A stretch of 64,000 nucleotides of DNA from Chloroflexota bacterium. GTDB lineage: Bacteria > Chloroflexota > Dormibacteria > Dormibacterales > Dormibacteraceae. Each line of letters opens with the position of its first letter. The stretch's first letter is position 1. Location of the stretch: assembly GCA_005881275.1 (NCBI GenBank), contig VBEF01000017.1:1-64000 (forward strand), in the 5' to 3' direction. The notes under the pieces were generated by a model that ran no database searches, had not been told where the DNA came from, and saw nothing but the letters and a program-made list of their open reading frames with translations. This document shows positions 26,776 through 35,243 of this stretch, one piece after another. Both the position numbers and the translations under genes were made by a program.

Positions 26776-27639
26776 ATGCGCCGCATCGACGTTCACTGCC
26801 ACCCCAACACCGCGGAGTGGTTCAACGCGATCACGCCGTACGTCGAGGCGCTGCGCACATACTGGAACCGCCCGTGGGCCCCGCTGCGCGAAGAGCAGGT
26901 CATCGAGGAGCTGCGCCAGGCGGAGGTTGAGGTGCTGATGGTCGCCTTCGATACCGAAACGGTCACCGGCTGCCCGCCGTGCACCAACGACTACGTGGCC
27001 GGGCTGCGCGACCGGCATCCCGACGTGGTGCTCAACGCGTGGGCGTCGGTGGATCCGTGGAAAGGCCCGAAGGCGATCCAGGAGGCGGAACACGCCATCA
27101 ACGACCTCGGTCTCATCGGCTTTCACTTCCATCCGATCTGCGGCGACTTCTCGGTCGACGACCCGAAACTGCGTCCACTCTTCGAGAAGATCACGGAGCT
27201 CGGCGTGCCCGTGCTCATCGACGTCGGCACGACCGGCATGGGCGCGGGCGCGCCGGGGGGCCTCGGCCGGCGTCTCAAGATGTCGCGGCCCCTGCCCGCG
27301 CTCGACGACCTCGCCGCCGACTTCCCCCAGCTCAAGATCATCGCCGCGCATCCCGGATGGCCTTGGACCGACGAGGTGCTGATGATCTGCCTGCATAAAG
27401 GCAACGTGTTCTGGGAGATGTCAGGCTGGGGTCCCGAATATTTCCCCGAAGCGTTGAAGCACGATATCCCGCGACGGTTGAAGGACAGGGTGATGTTTGG
27501 AAGCGACTACCCAAGTCTTACGCACAGAAGGCTTTTCGAGGGCTGGTCGAAGCTCGGGTACAGCGACGAGGTGATGGACGGGGTGTTCCACTCCAACGCC
27601 GAGCGCATCCTGAATTTAGCGATGGCAAGGAGGGCGTGA
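26776..27639 (+). CDS. Amidohydrolase 2-family protein (ACMSD-like decarboxylase or hydrolase)
   Basis: A 287-residue TIM-barrel metalloenzyme. The metal-binding motifs are IDVHCH at the N-terminus (H-x-H), GFHFHP, AAHPGWPW (His) and FGSDYP (Asp), in the order found in ACMSD, gamma-resorcylate decarboxylase and related hydrolases. The ATG at 26776 has AAGGA 4 bases upstream; an earlier in-frame start at 26731 would run into gntR and the operator. The following genes encode an extradiol dioxygenase-like protein and an FAH hydrolase, so non-oxidative decarboxylation of an aromatic or muconate-type acid is a reasonable guess, not a proven activity. Confidence 0.85.
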   Translation: MRRIDVHCHPNTAEWFNAITPYVEALRTYWNRPWAPLREEQVIEELRQAEVEVLMVAFDTETVTGCPPCTNDYVAGLRDRHPDVVLNAWASVDPWKGPKAIQEAEHAINDLGLIGFHFHPICGDFSVDDPKLRPLFEKITELGVPVLIDVGTTGMGAGAPGGLGRRLKMSRPLPALDDLAADFPQLKIIAAHPGWPWTDEVLMICLHKGNVFWEMSGWGPEYFPEALKHDIPRRLKDRVMFGSDYPSLTHRRLFEGWSKLGYSDEVMDGVFHSNAERILNLAMARRA

Positions 27640-28559
27640 TGATCACAGCGATCGGACATGTCGCTCTCCAGGTCCCGAACCTGGACGAGTCGGTGGCTTG
27701 GGCGACGACGGTGATGGGGCTGCGCGAGGTGGCGCGCGAGGGCGCCGGGCGCGCGCGGGGCTCACCTGCGGGCTCGACCTCCTTTCTGACGCATGGTGGC
27801 GCGCATCACTCGCTCATCTACATCGAGGCGGGCGAGGCGGCGCTCGATCACATCTCGCTCCAGGCCCGAGACGAGGACGCGATGCATGAGCTGAACGACC
27901 AGCTCGCCAAGCACGGCGTGAGAACCATCGACCACCAGCGGGAACCTGGCGTGAAGGACTCAATCCGCTTCGCGGGCCCCGACGGCCATGTCTTCGAGGT
28001 CTTTACGGGGATGAGTCAGGACCAGCCCCGTCACACCGGCAAGGGCGTGCAGCCGCGCAAGTTCGGTCATCCGATGCTCAAGTCGGAAAGGCCGCGAGAG
28101 ACGCAGCAGTTCATCGAGCAGGTGCTCGGGTTCCGCCTCTCCGACGATGTGGGCGACGGCACCCTGCTCTTCCTGCGTTGCAACGCCGACCATCACGGAA
28201 TCGGCATCACCAAGGGCGGGGAGGGTCTGCACCACTACGCGTGGGAGGTGGAGAACATCGGAGCCCTCGGCATGCTGGGCGACGTCCTGGAGAAGAACGA
28301 CGGCCGCTTTCTGTGGGGGCCAGGTCGCCACGGCGCGGGCGGCAACCTCTTTACCTACCACCTCGATCCCGCGGGCTGCGTTGTCGAGTACTACGCGGAC
28401 CTGATCAAGATCTACGACGAGGCGACCTACAAGCCCGGTCGCTGGGAGATGTCCAACTATCGCTTCGCCAATCTCTGGGGTCCGGGCATTCCGGGCCACG
28501 AGTTTTTTGATGCCGGGGCAAACCTGCCGCGCGCGGGGGCGACCGCGAGCAAGAAGTGA
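27636..28559 (+). CDS. Two-domain VOC protein, extradiol dioxygenase-like
   Basis: A 307-residue protein with two glyoxalase/VOC modules (about residues 1-130 and 140-290), the architecture of type I extradiol ring-cleavage dioxygenases. In the C-terminal module the three metal ligands can be read as His in KFGHPML, His in GLHHYAWEV and Glu in CVVEYYAD. The start is GTG 27636 (GTGA overlap) or ATG 27639, the latter 6 bases from AAGGAGG. Its neighbours on both sides fit a meta-cleavage pathway. The ring substrate is unknown. Confidence 0.85.
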   Translation: MMITAIGHVALQVPNLDESVAWATTVMGLREVAREGAGRARGSPAGSTSFLTHGGAHHSLIYIEAGEAALDHISLQARDEDAMHELNDQLAKHGVRTIDHQREPGVKDSIRFAGPDGHVFEVFTGMSQDQPRHTGKGVQPRKFGHPMLKSERPRETQQFIEQVLGFRLSDDVGDGTLLFLRCNADHHGIGITKGGEGLHHYAWEVENIGALGMLGDVLEKNDGRFLWGPGRHGAGGNLFTYHLDPAGCVVEYYADLIKIYDEATYKPGRWEMSNYRFANLWGPGIPGHEFFDAGANLPRAGATASKK

Positions 28560-29440
28560 AACCCTGGAGCCTCGTCACGTACCGGACCGCGTCGGGGGAA
28601 GAGCGCGCCGGCGCCTGGCAGGACGGACGCGTGTCCGAGCTGCCGGTCGCGGCCTGTGGTGTGCTCGAGCTGATCGAGCTCTGGGCCGAGACGGAGCCGA
28701 TCCTTCGTGGCTTCGACCCTCAAGCCGCAACCGAGGTGGCCGGTGCCGAGCTCGTGCTCCCCCTGAAGTATCCGCGCAAGGTGCTCTGCTCGGGCGCCAA
28801 CTATCACGCGCACATGCGCGAGATGAAGGTCGATCGTCCCGATGACGCGCGTCCTTACTTCTTCCTCAAGCCGCCGACCACCGCGCTGGTCGGTCCGGGC
28901 GAGCCCATCGTGGTACCCGCCGATCCCGCAGCCAGGGTCGATTGGGAGGCCGAGCTCGCTGTGGTGATAGGTCGCCGCGGACATCACATCAACCAGTCCG
29001 ACGCGCTCACGTACGTCGCCGGCTACTCGGCTGTGAATGATGTTTCTCTGCGCGGCCCCCATCGCGTGCAGCATCCGATCGGCGCGCCGTTCGAGTGGGA
29101 CTGGCTGGCGTCGAAAGGCGCCGACCGATCGACGCCGCTTGGTCCGGGGATCAGGCCCGCATTCATGGTCGGAGATCCGCAGCACCTCGACCTTCGCCTG
29201 TGGGTCAACGGCAAGCTGAAGCAAGAGGCCAACACCTCGGACATGGTCGTCGGAGTGGCGGCTCTCATCGCCGCAGCGAGCGAGCTGGTCACCCTCGAGC
29301 CTGGCGACGTCATCGCCACCGGCACGCCCGACGGCGTCGGCCTCCCGCGCGGCGAGTTCCTCCATCCGGGCGACCTGGTCGAGATGGAGGTCGCGGACTT
29401 TGGCCGACTCTCCAACCGCGTGGAGGCGGAATCGGCATGA
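28556..29440 (+). CDS. Fumarylacetoacetate hydrolase-family protein
   Basis: A 294-residue FAH-fold enzyme. The core starts near residue 78 (KVLCSGANYHAHMREM), the metal ligands lie in DWEAELAVVIG (two Glu) and AGYSAVNDVSLRG (Asp), and VTLEPGDVIATGTPDGVG is the family C-terminal motif. In meta-cleavage pathways such proteins hydrolyse, isomerize or decarboxylate ring-fission products. The start is GTG 28556, overlapping the dioxygenase stop (GTGA), and its stop overlaps the next gene (ATGA). It is distinct from the AraD1-type FAH at 36.7 kb. Confidence 0.88.
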   Translation: MKPWSLVTYRTASGEERAGAWQDGRVSELPVAACGVLELIELWAETEPILRGFDPQAATEVAGAELVLPLKYPRKVLCSGANYHAHMREMKVDRPDDARPYFFLKPPTTALVGPGEPIVVPADPAARVDWEAELAVVIGRRGHHINQSDALTYVAGYSAVNDVSLRGPHRVQHPIGAPFEWDWLASKGADRSTPLGPGIRPAFMVGDPQHLDLRLWVNGKLKQEANTSDMVVGVAALIAAASELVTLEPGDVIATGTPDGVGLPRGEFLHPGDLVEMEVADFGRLSNRVEAESA

Positions 29441-30471
29441 AGGCGGCAGTAATTCACGAGTTCGGCTCGCCGGATGTGCTGCGCATCGAGGACGCATCGG
29501 CGCCTCGCCCCGCGGCAGACGAGGTGCTGGTTCGAGTCCACGCCATCCGCGTAGGCGGGTTGCTGGACGTCGGCACACGCGCGGGCCGCAATCCCTTCGC
29601 GCGTTTGACCTTTCCGCACATCCTTGGCGCTGACTTCGCCGGCGAGGTCGTCGAGGTGGGGGATGCGGTCACCAGCGTCAAGCCAGGCGACCGTGTGGCG
29701 GTCACGCCTTTCGTGGCCTGCGGCCGCTGCCCCGCGTGCCTGGCCGGCCGCGATTATGGATGTCCGAGCGCGCAGCTGGTCGGTGTCCACCGCCAGGGCT
29801 CCTACGCCGAGATGGTCTCGGTTCCTGAAAAGGTTGTGCGGCGAATCCCGCCGGGCCTCAGCTACGAGCAGGGCGCGGCCATGGCGTTGAGCGGTCCTGT
29901 CGCATTCACCCAGTTCTCAGTCGTCGGGCTCAAGGCGGGCGACTGGGTGCTGGTCACTGCTGCGGCGTCGGGCCTGGGTCTCGTCACTGCGCTCGTAGCC
30001 AAGGCACTGGGCGCGCGCGTCATCGCCACCTCGCGTAAGGATTGGAAGCGCGAGATGCTTCGTGAGCGCGGTTTCGAAGCGGTGCTCGATACCGACGACG
30101 ACGCATTCGGCAACCAGGTCGGCGAGCTCACGGGAGGCCAGGGCGTGGCGATCGCGGTCGACAACACGTCGTCGGCCACGATGTTCCCCGAGGTCCAGGG
30201 CGCGCTCGCCAGGCTGGGGGTGATCGTGACGTCCGGCGCCCAGGTGGCCGAGCCTGTTCCTGTCGACCTGCGCTCGCTCTACCTGAAAAGTCAGTCGGTG
30301 ATCGGAATCCGGACCCACACGCAGGCGGCGCTCGACGGTTTCTGGCGCCTGGCGGGGAACGGCATGGAGACGCTTGTCGACAAGACGTTTCCACTCGAGC
30401 AGGTGGGGGACGCGCATCGGTATGTCGAGGCGGAGAAGAACTTCGGCCGGGTGCTGCTGACGATCGATTAG
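29437..30471 (+). CDS. MDR-family oxidoreductase without catalytic zinc ligands
   Basis: A 344-residue medium-chain dehydrogenase/reductase. The structural zinc Cys4 lobe is intact (CGRCPACLAGRDYGC, spacing 2-2-7), and the Rossmann region reads VLVTAAASGLGLVTALVAKALGARVIATS. The catalytic zinc ligands of alcohol dehydrogenases are missing: the usual Cys is replaced in AIRVGGLLD, and the His-Glu pair in ILGADFAGE has Ala for His. It is therefore probably a quinone- or enone-reductase-like enzyme. The ATG at 29437 overlaps the FAH stop (ATGA). Its 3' end overlaps the convergent ligase gene by 4 bases. Confidence 0.85.
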   Translation: MKAAVIHEFGSPDVLRIEDASAPRPAADEVLVRVHAIRVGGLLDVGTRAGRNPFARLTFPHILGADFAGEVVEVGDAVTSVKPGDRVAVTPFVACGRCPACLAGRDYGCPSAQLVGVHRQGSYAEMVSVPEKVVRRIPPGLSYEQGAAMALSGPVAFTQFSVVGLKAGDWVLVTAAASGLGLVTALVAKALGARVIATSRKDWKREMLRERGFEAVLDTDDDAFGNQVGELTGGQGVAIAVDNTSSATMFPEVQGALARLGVIVTSGAQVAEPVPVDLRSLYLKSQSVIGIRTHTQAALDGFWRLAGNGMETLVDKTFPLEQVGDAHRYVEAEKNFGRVLLTID

Positions 30472-32096
30472 TGCGCTGCGGAGAGCTTCTCCGCCACCTG
30501 CTTGGTCAGGACGTTCTTCGCCACCTTGCCGAACTTGGACAGCGGAAGATCATCCGTCAGCTCGAGCCGCTCCGGCAGCTTGAATTTGGCCAGCCCCTTC
30601 TCCGCGAGGAACGCGGTCAGCTCAGGCAGGGTCAAGCTCCGGCCCGCCTTGAGGATGACGAATGCGCACGTCTTCTCGCCCAGGACAGGGTCAGGCATGG
30701 GAACGCACGCCACGTTCATCACGGCGGGGTGCGACAGGATCAGGTTCTCGATCTCCTCCGCGCTGATCTTTTCCCCACCGCGATTGATGAGGTCCTTCTT
30801 GCGCCCCTCGACCACGTAGTTGCCCGACGGGTGGCGTCGCATCAGGTCACCCGACATGTAGAAACCGTCAGGCGTGAAGGTGCGCGCGTTGTACTCCGGC
30901 ACGCCGTAGTAGCCGCGCAGCGTGTACGGGCCTCGGACCAGTAGCTCTCCGATCTCGCCGTCCGTCACTGGGTTGCGTTCGTCGTCGACGATCATGATCT
31001 CGTCGTCGGGACAGACCGGCCGGCCCACCGTTTCGAATCGAACCTCGTCGGGGTCGTCGAGGCGGACGAACATCAGCAGACCCTCGGCCATGCCGAAGAC
31101 CTCTTGCACGCGGGCGCTTGGAAAAAGGGCCTCGGCACGGCGCTTGACTTCGGGCTGCAGCTTCTGACCACCCGTGTTGATGACGCGCACGGAGCTGAGG
31201 TCGAAGCCGCCGATCGACGGCGCGTTGACGTAGCGGATGAGCAGGGCCGGCACGAGCTCTAGATGCGTCACGCGCTCGCGCTCAATCAGCGGAAACACGT
31301 CGTCCGCCCGCGCTGACTCTGTCAGCACGACGCGCGCGCCTTCGACGAAGAAGCCGCTTATGCCGGGGCAGGCGAGCGGGAAGTTGTGCGCGATGGGGAG
31401 GACCACGAGGAGGCAATCGCCCGGTCGGACATCGTTGACCGCCACCGCCGCCTTGGTGTTGTACACGTAGTCGTTGTGCGTGCGGGGAATGAGCTTGGGC
31501 ACGCCGGTCGTGCCGCCCGACAGCTGCAGGATGCACGGCTCTTCCGGGTCGACCTCGACCCTGTCCAGGCTCGCTTGCTCCAGCGACGGCTTGCGCGTAA
31601 GCAGCTGCCGGATCGTGGCAGCGCCGAGGACGACGCGCAGCTCGGGGTGGGCCTCGCGGATGGGCGCGATCAGCTGGCTCGAATCGAAATCGCCAAGCTT
31701 TTCGCTGACCGCATAGCCGCTTGCCTCGGAGAGCTCGAAGAATGCGTTGATCTCCGTCCAACGATGTGAGGCAAGGGCCATGATCGGGATGGCTCCGAGG
31801 CGCTGCAGGGCAAAGTACAGATAGACGAACTCAGGCACGTTGGGCAGCTGGACCACCCAGCGGTCGAGTGGCGCGACGCCGAGCTCCAGCAGATGGAGCG
31901 CGAGCCGGTCGATCCTCTCCTTGAGCTGCGCGAACGTCACCCGATCGTCACCGCTTACCATGGCCACCAGGTCGCCGTGCGTCGCGAAGACGTCGTTGTA
32001 GTAGCGTCCCTGCGGGTTGTCTTCCCAGTAACCGAGCTCGCGATAACGCGCGGCGAGCTCCTCCGGAAACGGGGTGACGCCGGGCAGCTTGCTCAC
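30468..32096 (-). CDS. EntE/DhbE-like aryl-AMP ligase
   Basis: A 542-residue adenylate-forming enzyme closest in pattern to 2,3-dihydroxybenzoate- and salicylate-AMP ligases. The N-terminus VTPFPEELAARYRELGYWED is typical of that group. The phosphate loop is LQLSGGTTGVPKLIPRTHND, the A5 region VFGMAEGLL, the hinge YVVEGRKKDLINRGGEKIS, and the catalytic Lys lies in PLSKFGKVAKN. The GTG at 32096 directly follows the marR stop (32098), so the two genes form an operon. No siderophore NRPS or isochorismate genes are near, so a catabolic aryl-CoA ligase role is more likely than siderophore synthesis. Confidence 0.87.
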   Translation of the reverse strand: MSKLPGVTPFPEELAARYRELGYWEDNPQGRYYNDVFATHGDLVAMVSGDDRVTFAQLKERIDRLALHLLELGVAPLDRWVVQLPNVPEFVYLYFALQRLGAIPIMALASHRWTEINAFFELSEASGYAVSEKLGDFDSSQLIAPIREAHPELRVVLGAATIRQLLTRKPSLEQASLDRVEVDPEEPCILQLSGGTTGVPKLIPRTHNDYVYNTKAAVAVNDVRPGDCLLVVLPIAHNFPLACPGISGFFVEGARVVLTESARADDVFPLIERERVTHLELVPALLIRYVNAPSIGGFDLSSVRVINTGGQKLQPEVKRRAEALFPSARVQEVFGMAEGLLMFVRLDDPDEVRFETVGRPVCPDDEIMIVDDERNPVTDGEIGELLVRGPYTLRGYYGVPEYNARTFTPDGFYMSGDLMRRHPSGNYVVEGRKKDLINRGGEKISAEEIENLILSHPAVMNVACVPMPDPVLGEKTCAFVILKAGRSLTLPELTAFLAEKGLAKFKLPERLELTDDLPLSKFGKVAKNVLTKQVAEKLSAAH

Positions 32097-32097
32097 C

Positions 32098-32625
32098 TCA
32101 CGATTGGGCGGCTTCGACTTCAGGGATCTGGGCTGCGAGGTGGACCTGAAGCCGACCGAGCAGCGAGATGAGGAGCTCCTTCTCGTTGGACCCGAGGACG
32201 GAGGCCATCGCGCGTTCGGCCGCGAAGTGCTCCGGCAGCAGACCATCGAGCAGCTTCTTGCCCGCGTCGGTGATCACGATGAGCGACATGCGGCCGTCGA
32301 CCCCGCTCCGGTTGCGCCGGATCAGCTTTTTGGCCTCGAGCGCGTCGAGGATCGCGGTTACCGCGGCCCGCGTCACCAGAAGGCGATCTGCGATCTCGTG
32401 CGGATTCACCGCTTCGGACGACTGGCGGAGGATGACAAGCGCATTGAAGCCGGACAGCGACAGTCCATAACGCCGAAAACGCCGGCTCAGCGCTGTGGTG
32501 ACCAGGCTGTCCGTGCGGATCAAGTTGATCAACACCTCCGTGGCGCGCCGCTCCATCTGCGGAAACTCCCGCTGGAGGGTGGAGGAGACGCGGACCGGAG
32601 CGTGAAGGTCCTTGCGCGTTGCCAT
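32098..32625 (-). CDS. MarR-family transcriptional regulator
   Basis: A 175-residue winged-helix regulator. The DNA-binding part spans about residues 45-125 (LVILRQSSEAVNPHEIADRL, VTRAAVTAILDALEAKKLI, then RRNRSGVDGRMSLIVITDAG as the wing). Flanking helices form the dimer interface. It heads a two-gene operon with an aryl-AMP ligase, so an aromatic acid or its CoA ester is a likely ligand. The divergent flavin oxidoreductase begins 55 bases away. The gap holds the dyad TAGTACACTAGTTAACTA at 32634-32651, which recurs in the two composite promoters at 20.9 and 23.8 kb. Confidence 0.9.
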   Translation of the reverse strand: MATRKDLHAPVRVSSTLQREFPQMERRATEVLINLIRTDSLVTTALSRRFRRYGLSLSGFNALVILRQSSEAVNPHEIADRLLVTRAAVTAILDALEAKKLIRRNRSGVDGRMSLIVITDAGKKLLDGLLPEHFAAERAMASVLGSNEKELLISLLGRLQVHLAAQIPEVEAAQS

Positions 32626-32633
32626 GTTCGATA

Positions 32634-32651
32634 TAGTACACTAGTTAACTA
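32634..32651. promoter_or_regulatory. Candidate MarR operator between divergent genes
   Basis: TAGTACACTAGTTAACTA has dyad symmetry TAGT-n10-ACTA and sits 8 bases before the marR start codon. On the minus strand it overlaps a possible -10 (TACTAT) placed 7 bases from the ATG, which would give a leaderless marR mRNA. Related dyads lie at 20960-20977 and 23807-23824. Confidence 0.65.
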
Positions 32652-32680
32652 CTTTGGCAGCAAGGTTCGGGGACGGGCAC

Positions 32681-33703
32681 ATGGGCTTCACCTGTCACAC
32701 CGGTGACCTCACGTGGGACGAGCTGATCTCATGGGTCCAGGAGGGGGAGAGGCTCGGCTACACAGCGTTCTGCACGACGGAAGAGTCGGGCAAGGACGCT
32801 TTTGCCGTGCTGGCCGTCCTCGCTCGGGAGACGCGCACGATCAGCCTGGGCACGGCGATCGTCAACTTCTACTCGCGGACGCCAACGCTCCTTGCGATGA
32901 GTGCGCGCAGCATTCACGACCTGTCCGGCGGCCGGTTCGGACCGTTCGGCCTGGGCGCCGGTGGAATCGGGTTCATGCAGCGGGGTCACGGCATACACAT
33001 TGAGAAGCCGCTGGCGCGGGCGAAGGAGACCGTAGCCATCGTGCGGGGCCTCCTGACGCAGAAGAAGTTCTCTTATGACGGGCAGTGGTTCAAGCCGAAC
33101 GACTTCCACCTGCGCGAGGGTCCGATCGGTCAGGCCGCTCCGCCCATATGGCTCGCGGGACTCGGACCGAAGATGGTGGGCACCGCGGCCCAGGTGGCCG
33201 ACGGCGTGATCGCCAACTGGCTCACGGAGGAGTCGCTGGCGGAGTACAGAGGGCTGATCGCGCAGGGAGCAGCGGAGGGGAACCGCGATCCGGACGGGGT
33301 TCAGGTCGCGACTCTATTGATGACTTGCGTCGATCCAGATGACGAAGCCGCCCTCTTTGCGGCGCGGCGCGGCCTCGCTTTTTACTGCGCCTCAGAGCAC
33401 TACCTGCACATCGCCGATATATGCGGCCTGGGCGCTGACGCGCGCGAGGTCAAAGTGGCGTGGGAGGATCGGGAATTCGATCGAGCTACCCATCTCGTCT
33501 CTGACCGGCTGCTCGAAAAGTTCTGCCTCGTGGGCACGCCAGAGCAAAACGCCGAACGCATTCGGTGGCTGTTCGACAACGGGGTCTACCCGATTGTCTA
33601 TCCCCTGCCCCGTCGGGAGCGGATGGTCGAAGACCACCATGCCGTCCTGCGACTTGCTTCGGGCTGGGCGGACGCGCTGGACGCGACGCCGTCGGTCGGC
33701 TGA
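32681..33703 (+). CDS. LLM-class flavin-dependent oxidoreductase
   Basis: A 340-residue luciferase-like monooxygenase/reductase with a TIM barrel, probably using F420 or FMN. Family features include GFTCHTGDLTWDELISWVQE, LARETRTISLGTAIVNFYSRTP, LSGGRFGPFGLGAGG and PPIWLAGLGPKMVGTAAQVADG. The ATG at 32681 is preferred over TTG 32654 because it gives the usual N-terminus and frees the operator region. It is divergent from marR and probably under its control. It could reduce or hydroxylate an intermediate of the island's pathway. Confidence 0.85.
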   Translation: MGFTCHTGDLTWDELISWVQEGERLGYTAFCTTEESGKDAFAVLAVLARETRTISLGTAIVNFYSRTPTLLAMSARSIHDLSGGRFGPFGLGAGGIGFMQRGHGIHIEKPLARAKETVAIVRGLLTQKKFSYDGQWFKPNDFHLREGPIGQAAPPIWLAGLGPKMVGTAAQVADGVIANWLTEESLAEYRGLIAQGAAEGNRDPDGVQVATLLMTCVDPDDEAALFAARRGLAFYCASEHYLHIADICGLGADAREVKVAWEDREFDRATHLVSDRLLEKFCLVGTPEQNAERIRWLFDNGVYPIVYPLPRRERMVEDHHAVLRLASGWADALDATPSVG

Positions 33704-33712
33704 GGTCGCGGC

Positions 33713-34447
33713 CTACTTCAGCAGGAGACCGATCGAGACGTTGCTGATGTCGGGGTGCGCACGCAGCGCGGCGAGCACGGCCTGGCCGGAGAACTTGCGC
33801 ACATCGTATTGGCACAGCGCCACGCAGGGAAACCGGTCGCCCACTGTGTTGAACATCGCCTCGAAGTCGAGCAATTCTCGCTCTGACGTAAACACGTCTC
33901 GCACCGACGCCATCTCGCCCACCACGCGGATGACGGTGGCCTGGCGGTCGACCGCGGACCAGAGCACCTTCTCGAAGTAGTCGAGCGCCTCACGTGCGTT
34001 GGAGCCAGGGGCGGCCCCGATCGTGAGCAGGCCAGACGCGATGGCCGCGTCTAGGTCGATGCCGGGCATGGCGTCCAGCGACTCCATGTAGCTGGCGAGG
34101 TCTTCACCGTGCGCCATGAGGAACGCCGGCTGGCCGGCGCGAATGCCGTCGGCAAGGAACGGAGCGGTGAGGCGCGTCCGCGCGGCGTCGGTGTCGTACA
34201 GCGTGGCGAGGTGAGTCGGGACGTCGACCACCTGACCGGCGACGGTAACTCGAGGTCGATCCGAGCGGGGGGGCGGTCCGGCCGGAGCGGGAGCTACGAA
34301 GCGATCGACATGCTCCGCCTTGAACCGCCTTTCCAGGCGCTTACCCACCCGCTGAACGGGGAGAAGGCCCCGATCGCTCCAGCGCCGGACGGACGCCTCG
34401 CTGACCCCGAGGCGCTTCGCCGCCTGCAGCGTGCTCAGCCAGCTCAT
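33713..34447 (-). CDS. HTH regulator with MEDS sensory domain
   Basis: A 244-residue protein. Residues 1-50 are a MerR/excisionase-type HTH (TLQAAKRLGVSEASVRRWSD). From about residue 80 to the end is a MEDS domain (methanogen/methylotroph DcmR sensory domain): HLATLYDTDAARTRLTAPFL, QPAFLMAHGEDLASYM, VIRVVGEMASV and FPCVALCQYD. DcmR of methylotrophs, a repressor of dichloromethane dehalogenase, has the same layout. It is convergent with the flavin oxidoreductase and divergent from the Crp-like gene. Ligand and targets are unknown. Confidence 0.82.
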   Translation of the reverse strand: MSWLSTLQAAKRLGVSEASVRRWSDRGLLPVQRVGKRLERRFKAEHVDRFVAPAPAGPPPRSDRPRVTVAGQVVDVPTHLATLYDTDAARTRLTAPFLADGIRAGQPAFLMAHGEDLASYMESLDAMPGIDLDAAIASGLLTIGAAPGSNAREALDYFEKVLWSAVDRQATVIRVVGEMASVRDVFTSERELLDFEAMFNTVGDRFPCVALCQYDVRKFSGQAVLAALRAHPDISNVSIGLLLK

Positions 34448-34500
34448 CTATCTCTCAGCAAGATACCGTGAATGATAGACCGGTATAGTCCAGGGCACAG

Positions 34501-35220
34501 ATGGCAACCATGGCGCCACCGGGCGGCGGACGGGGAGGGACGCAGTCGACCAGCGTCCAGTCGGACGACCTGCCCAACCGTGGGTTTATCGCCGAGCTCT
34601 CGCCGGCCCTGACGGCTGAGCTCATCGAGGGAGCCCCTTCGGTCTACTACCCCGAGGGAAGCATCATCTTCTCCAACGGCAGCGGAACCACGGCTGCTCT
34701 GGTGGTTTCTGGGCTTCTGCGCTACTACATGGCTGGAGCCGACGGGCGGGAGCTGACGGTCAGGTACGTTGGCCCTGGGGACATGGTCGGCACGCTTATC
34801 AGTGAGCGGTCCAGCCTCAGCACCCGGGCGCAGGCGATCCGGCCTTCGGTGCTCCTGCACCTGGACGTGGACCGTGTCCAGGCTCTCGCCCTGCGCCGCC
34901 CGGAGCTCTCGCAAGCCTTCATCAACGAGCTGTCCAGCAGGCTGCGTTTCGCGTTTCGGGCCCTCGCGGCCAGCGCGTTCATGCCTGTCCGCGCGCGTGT
35001 GGCCCGGGACCTGGTGGAGCGCGCGAAGATGTTGGGCCCGGTCGAGGCCGGCGTTCGCGTGGCCGTCACGCAGCAGTCACTCGCCGACGCCACCGGCTCG
35101 GTCCGCGAGGTCGTCGCCAGAGCCTTGCGAGAGCTTCGCCGGGAAGGCGCGATCGCGACGGCGGACGACGGATTGACCATCCTTGACCCCGACGCCCTGA
35201 AACGCATCGCAGCCGTGTGA
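34501..35220 (+). CDS. Crp/Fnr-family transcriptional regulator
   Basis: A 239-residue regulator with an N-terminal cyclic-nucleotide-binding-like beta barrel (about 40-150; SVYYPEGSIIFSNGSG, VRYVGPGDMVGTL) and a C-terminal Crp-type winged helix (RVAVTQQSLADATGSVREVVARALRELR). No Fnr-type Cys cluster is visible. The canonical cAMP-contact residues are not evident, so the ligand is open. TATAGT at 34484-34489 would place transcription only a few bases before the ATG, that is, nearly leaderless. A GAF-LuxR protein follows 23 bases downstream. Confidence 0.88.
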   Translation: MATMAPPGGGRGGTQSTSVQSDDLPNRGFIAELSPALTAELIEGAPSVYYPEGSIIFSNGSGTTAALVVSGLLRYYMAGADGRELTVRYVGPGDMVGTLISERSSLSTRAQAIRPSVLLHLDVDRVQALALRRPELSQAFINELSSRLRFAFRALAASAFMPVRARVARDLVERAKMLGPVEAGVRVAVTQQSLADATGSVREVVARALRELRREGAIATADDGLTILDPDALKRIAAV

Positions 35221-35243
35221 CTTAAGTCGACGCCAGCCGCGCC

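Noticed and set aside
30468..32096. Part of a siderophore cluster
   Set aside because: No isochorismate synthase, isochorismatase, NRPS or siderophore transporter is nearby.
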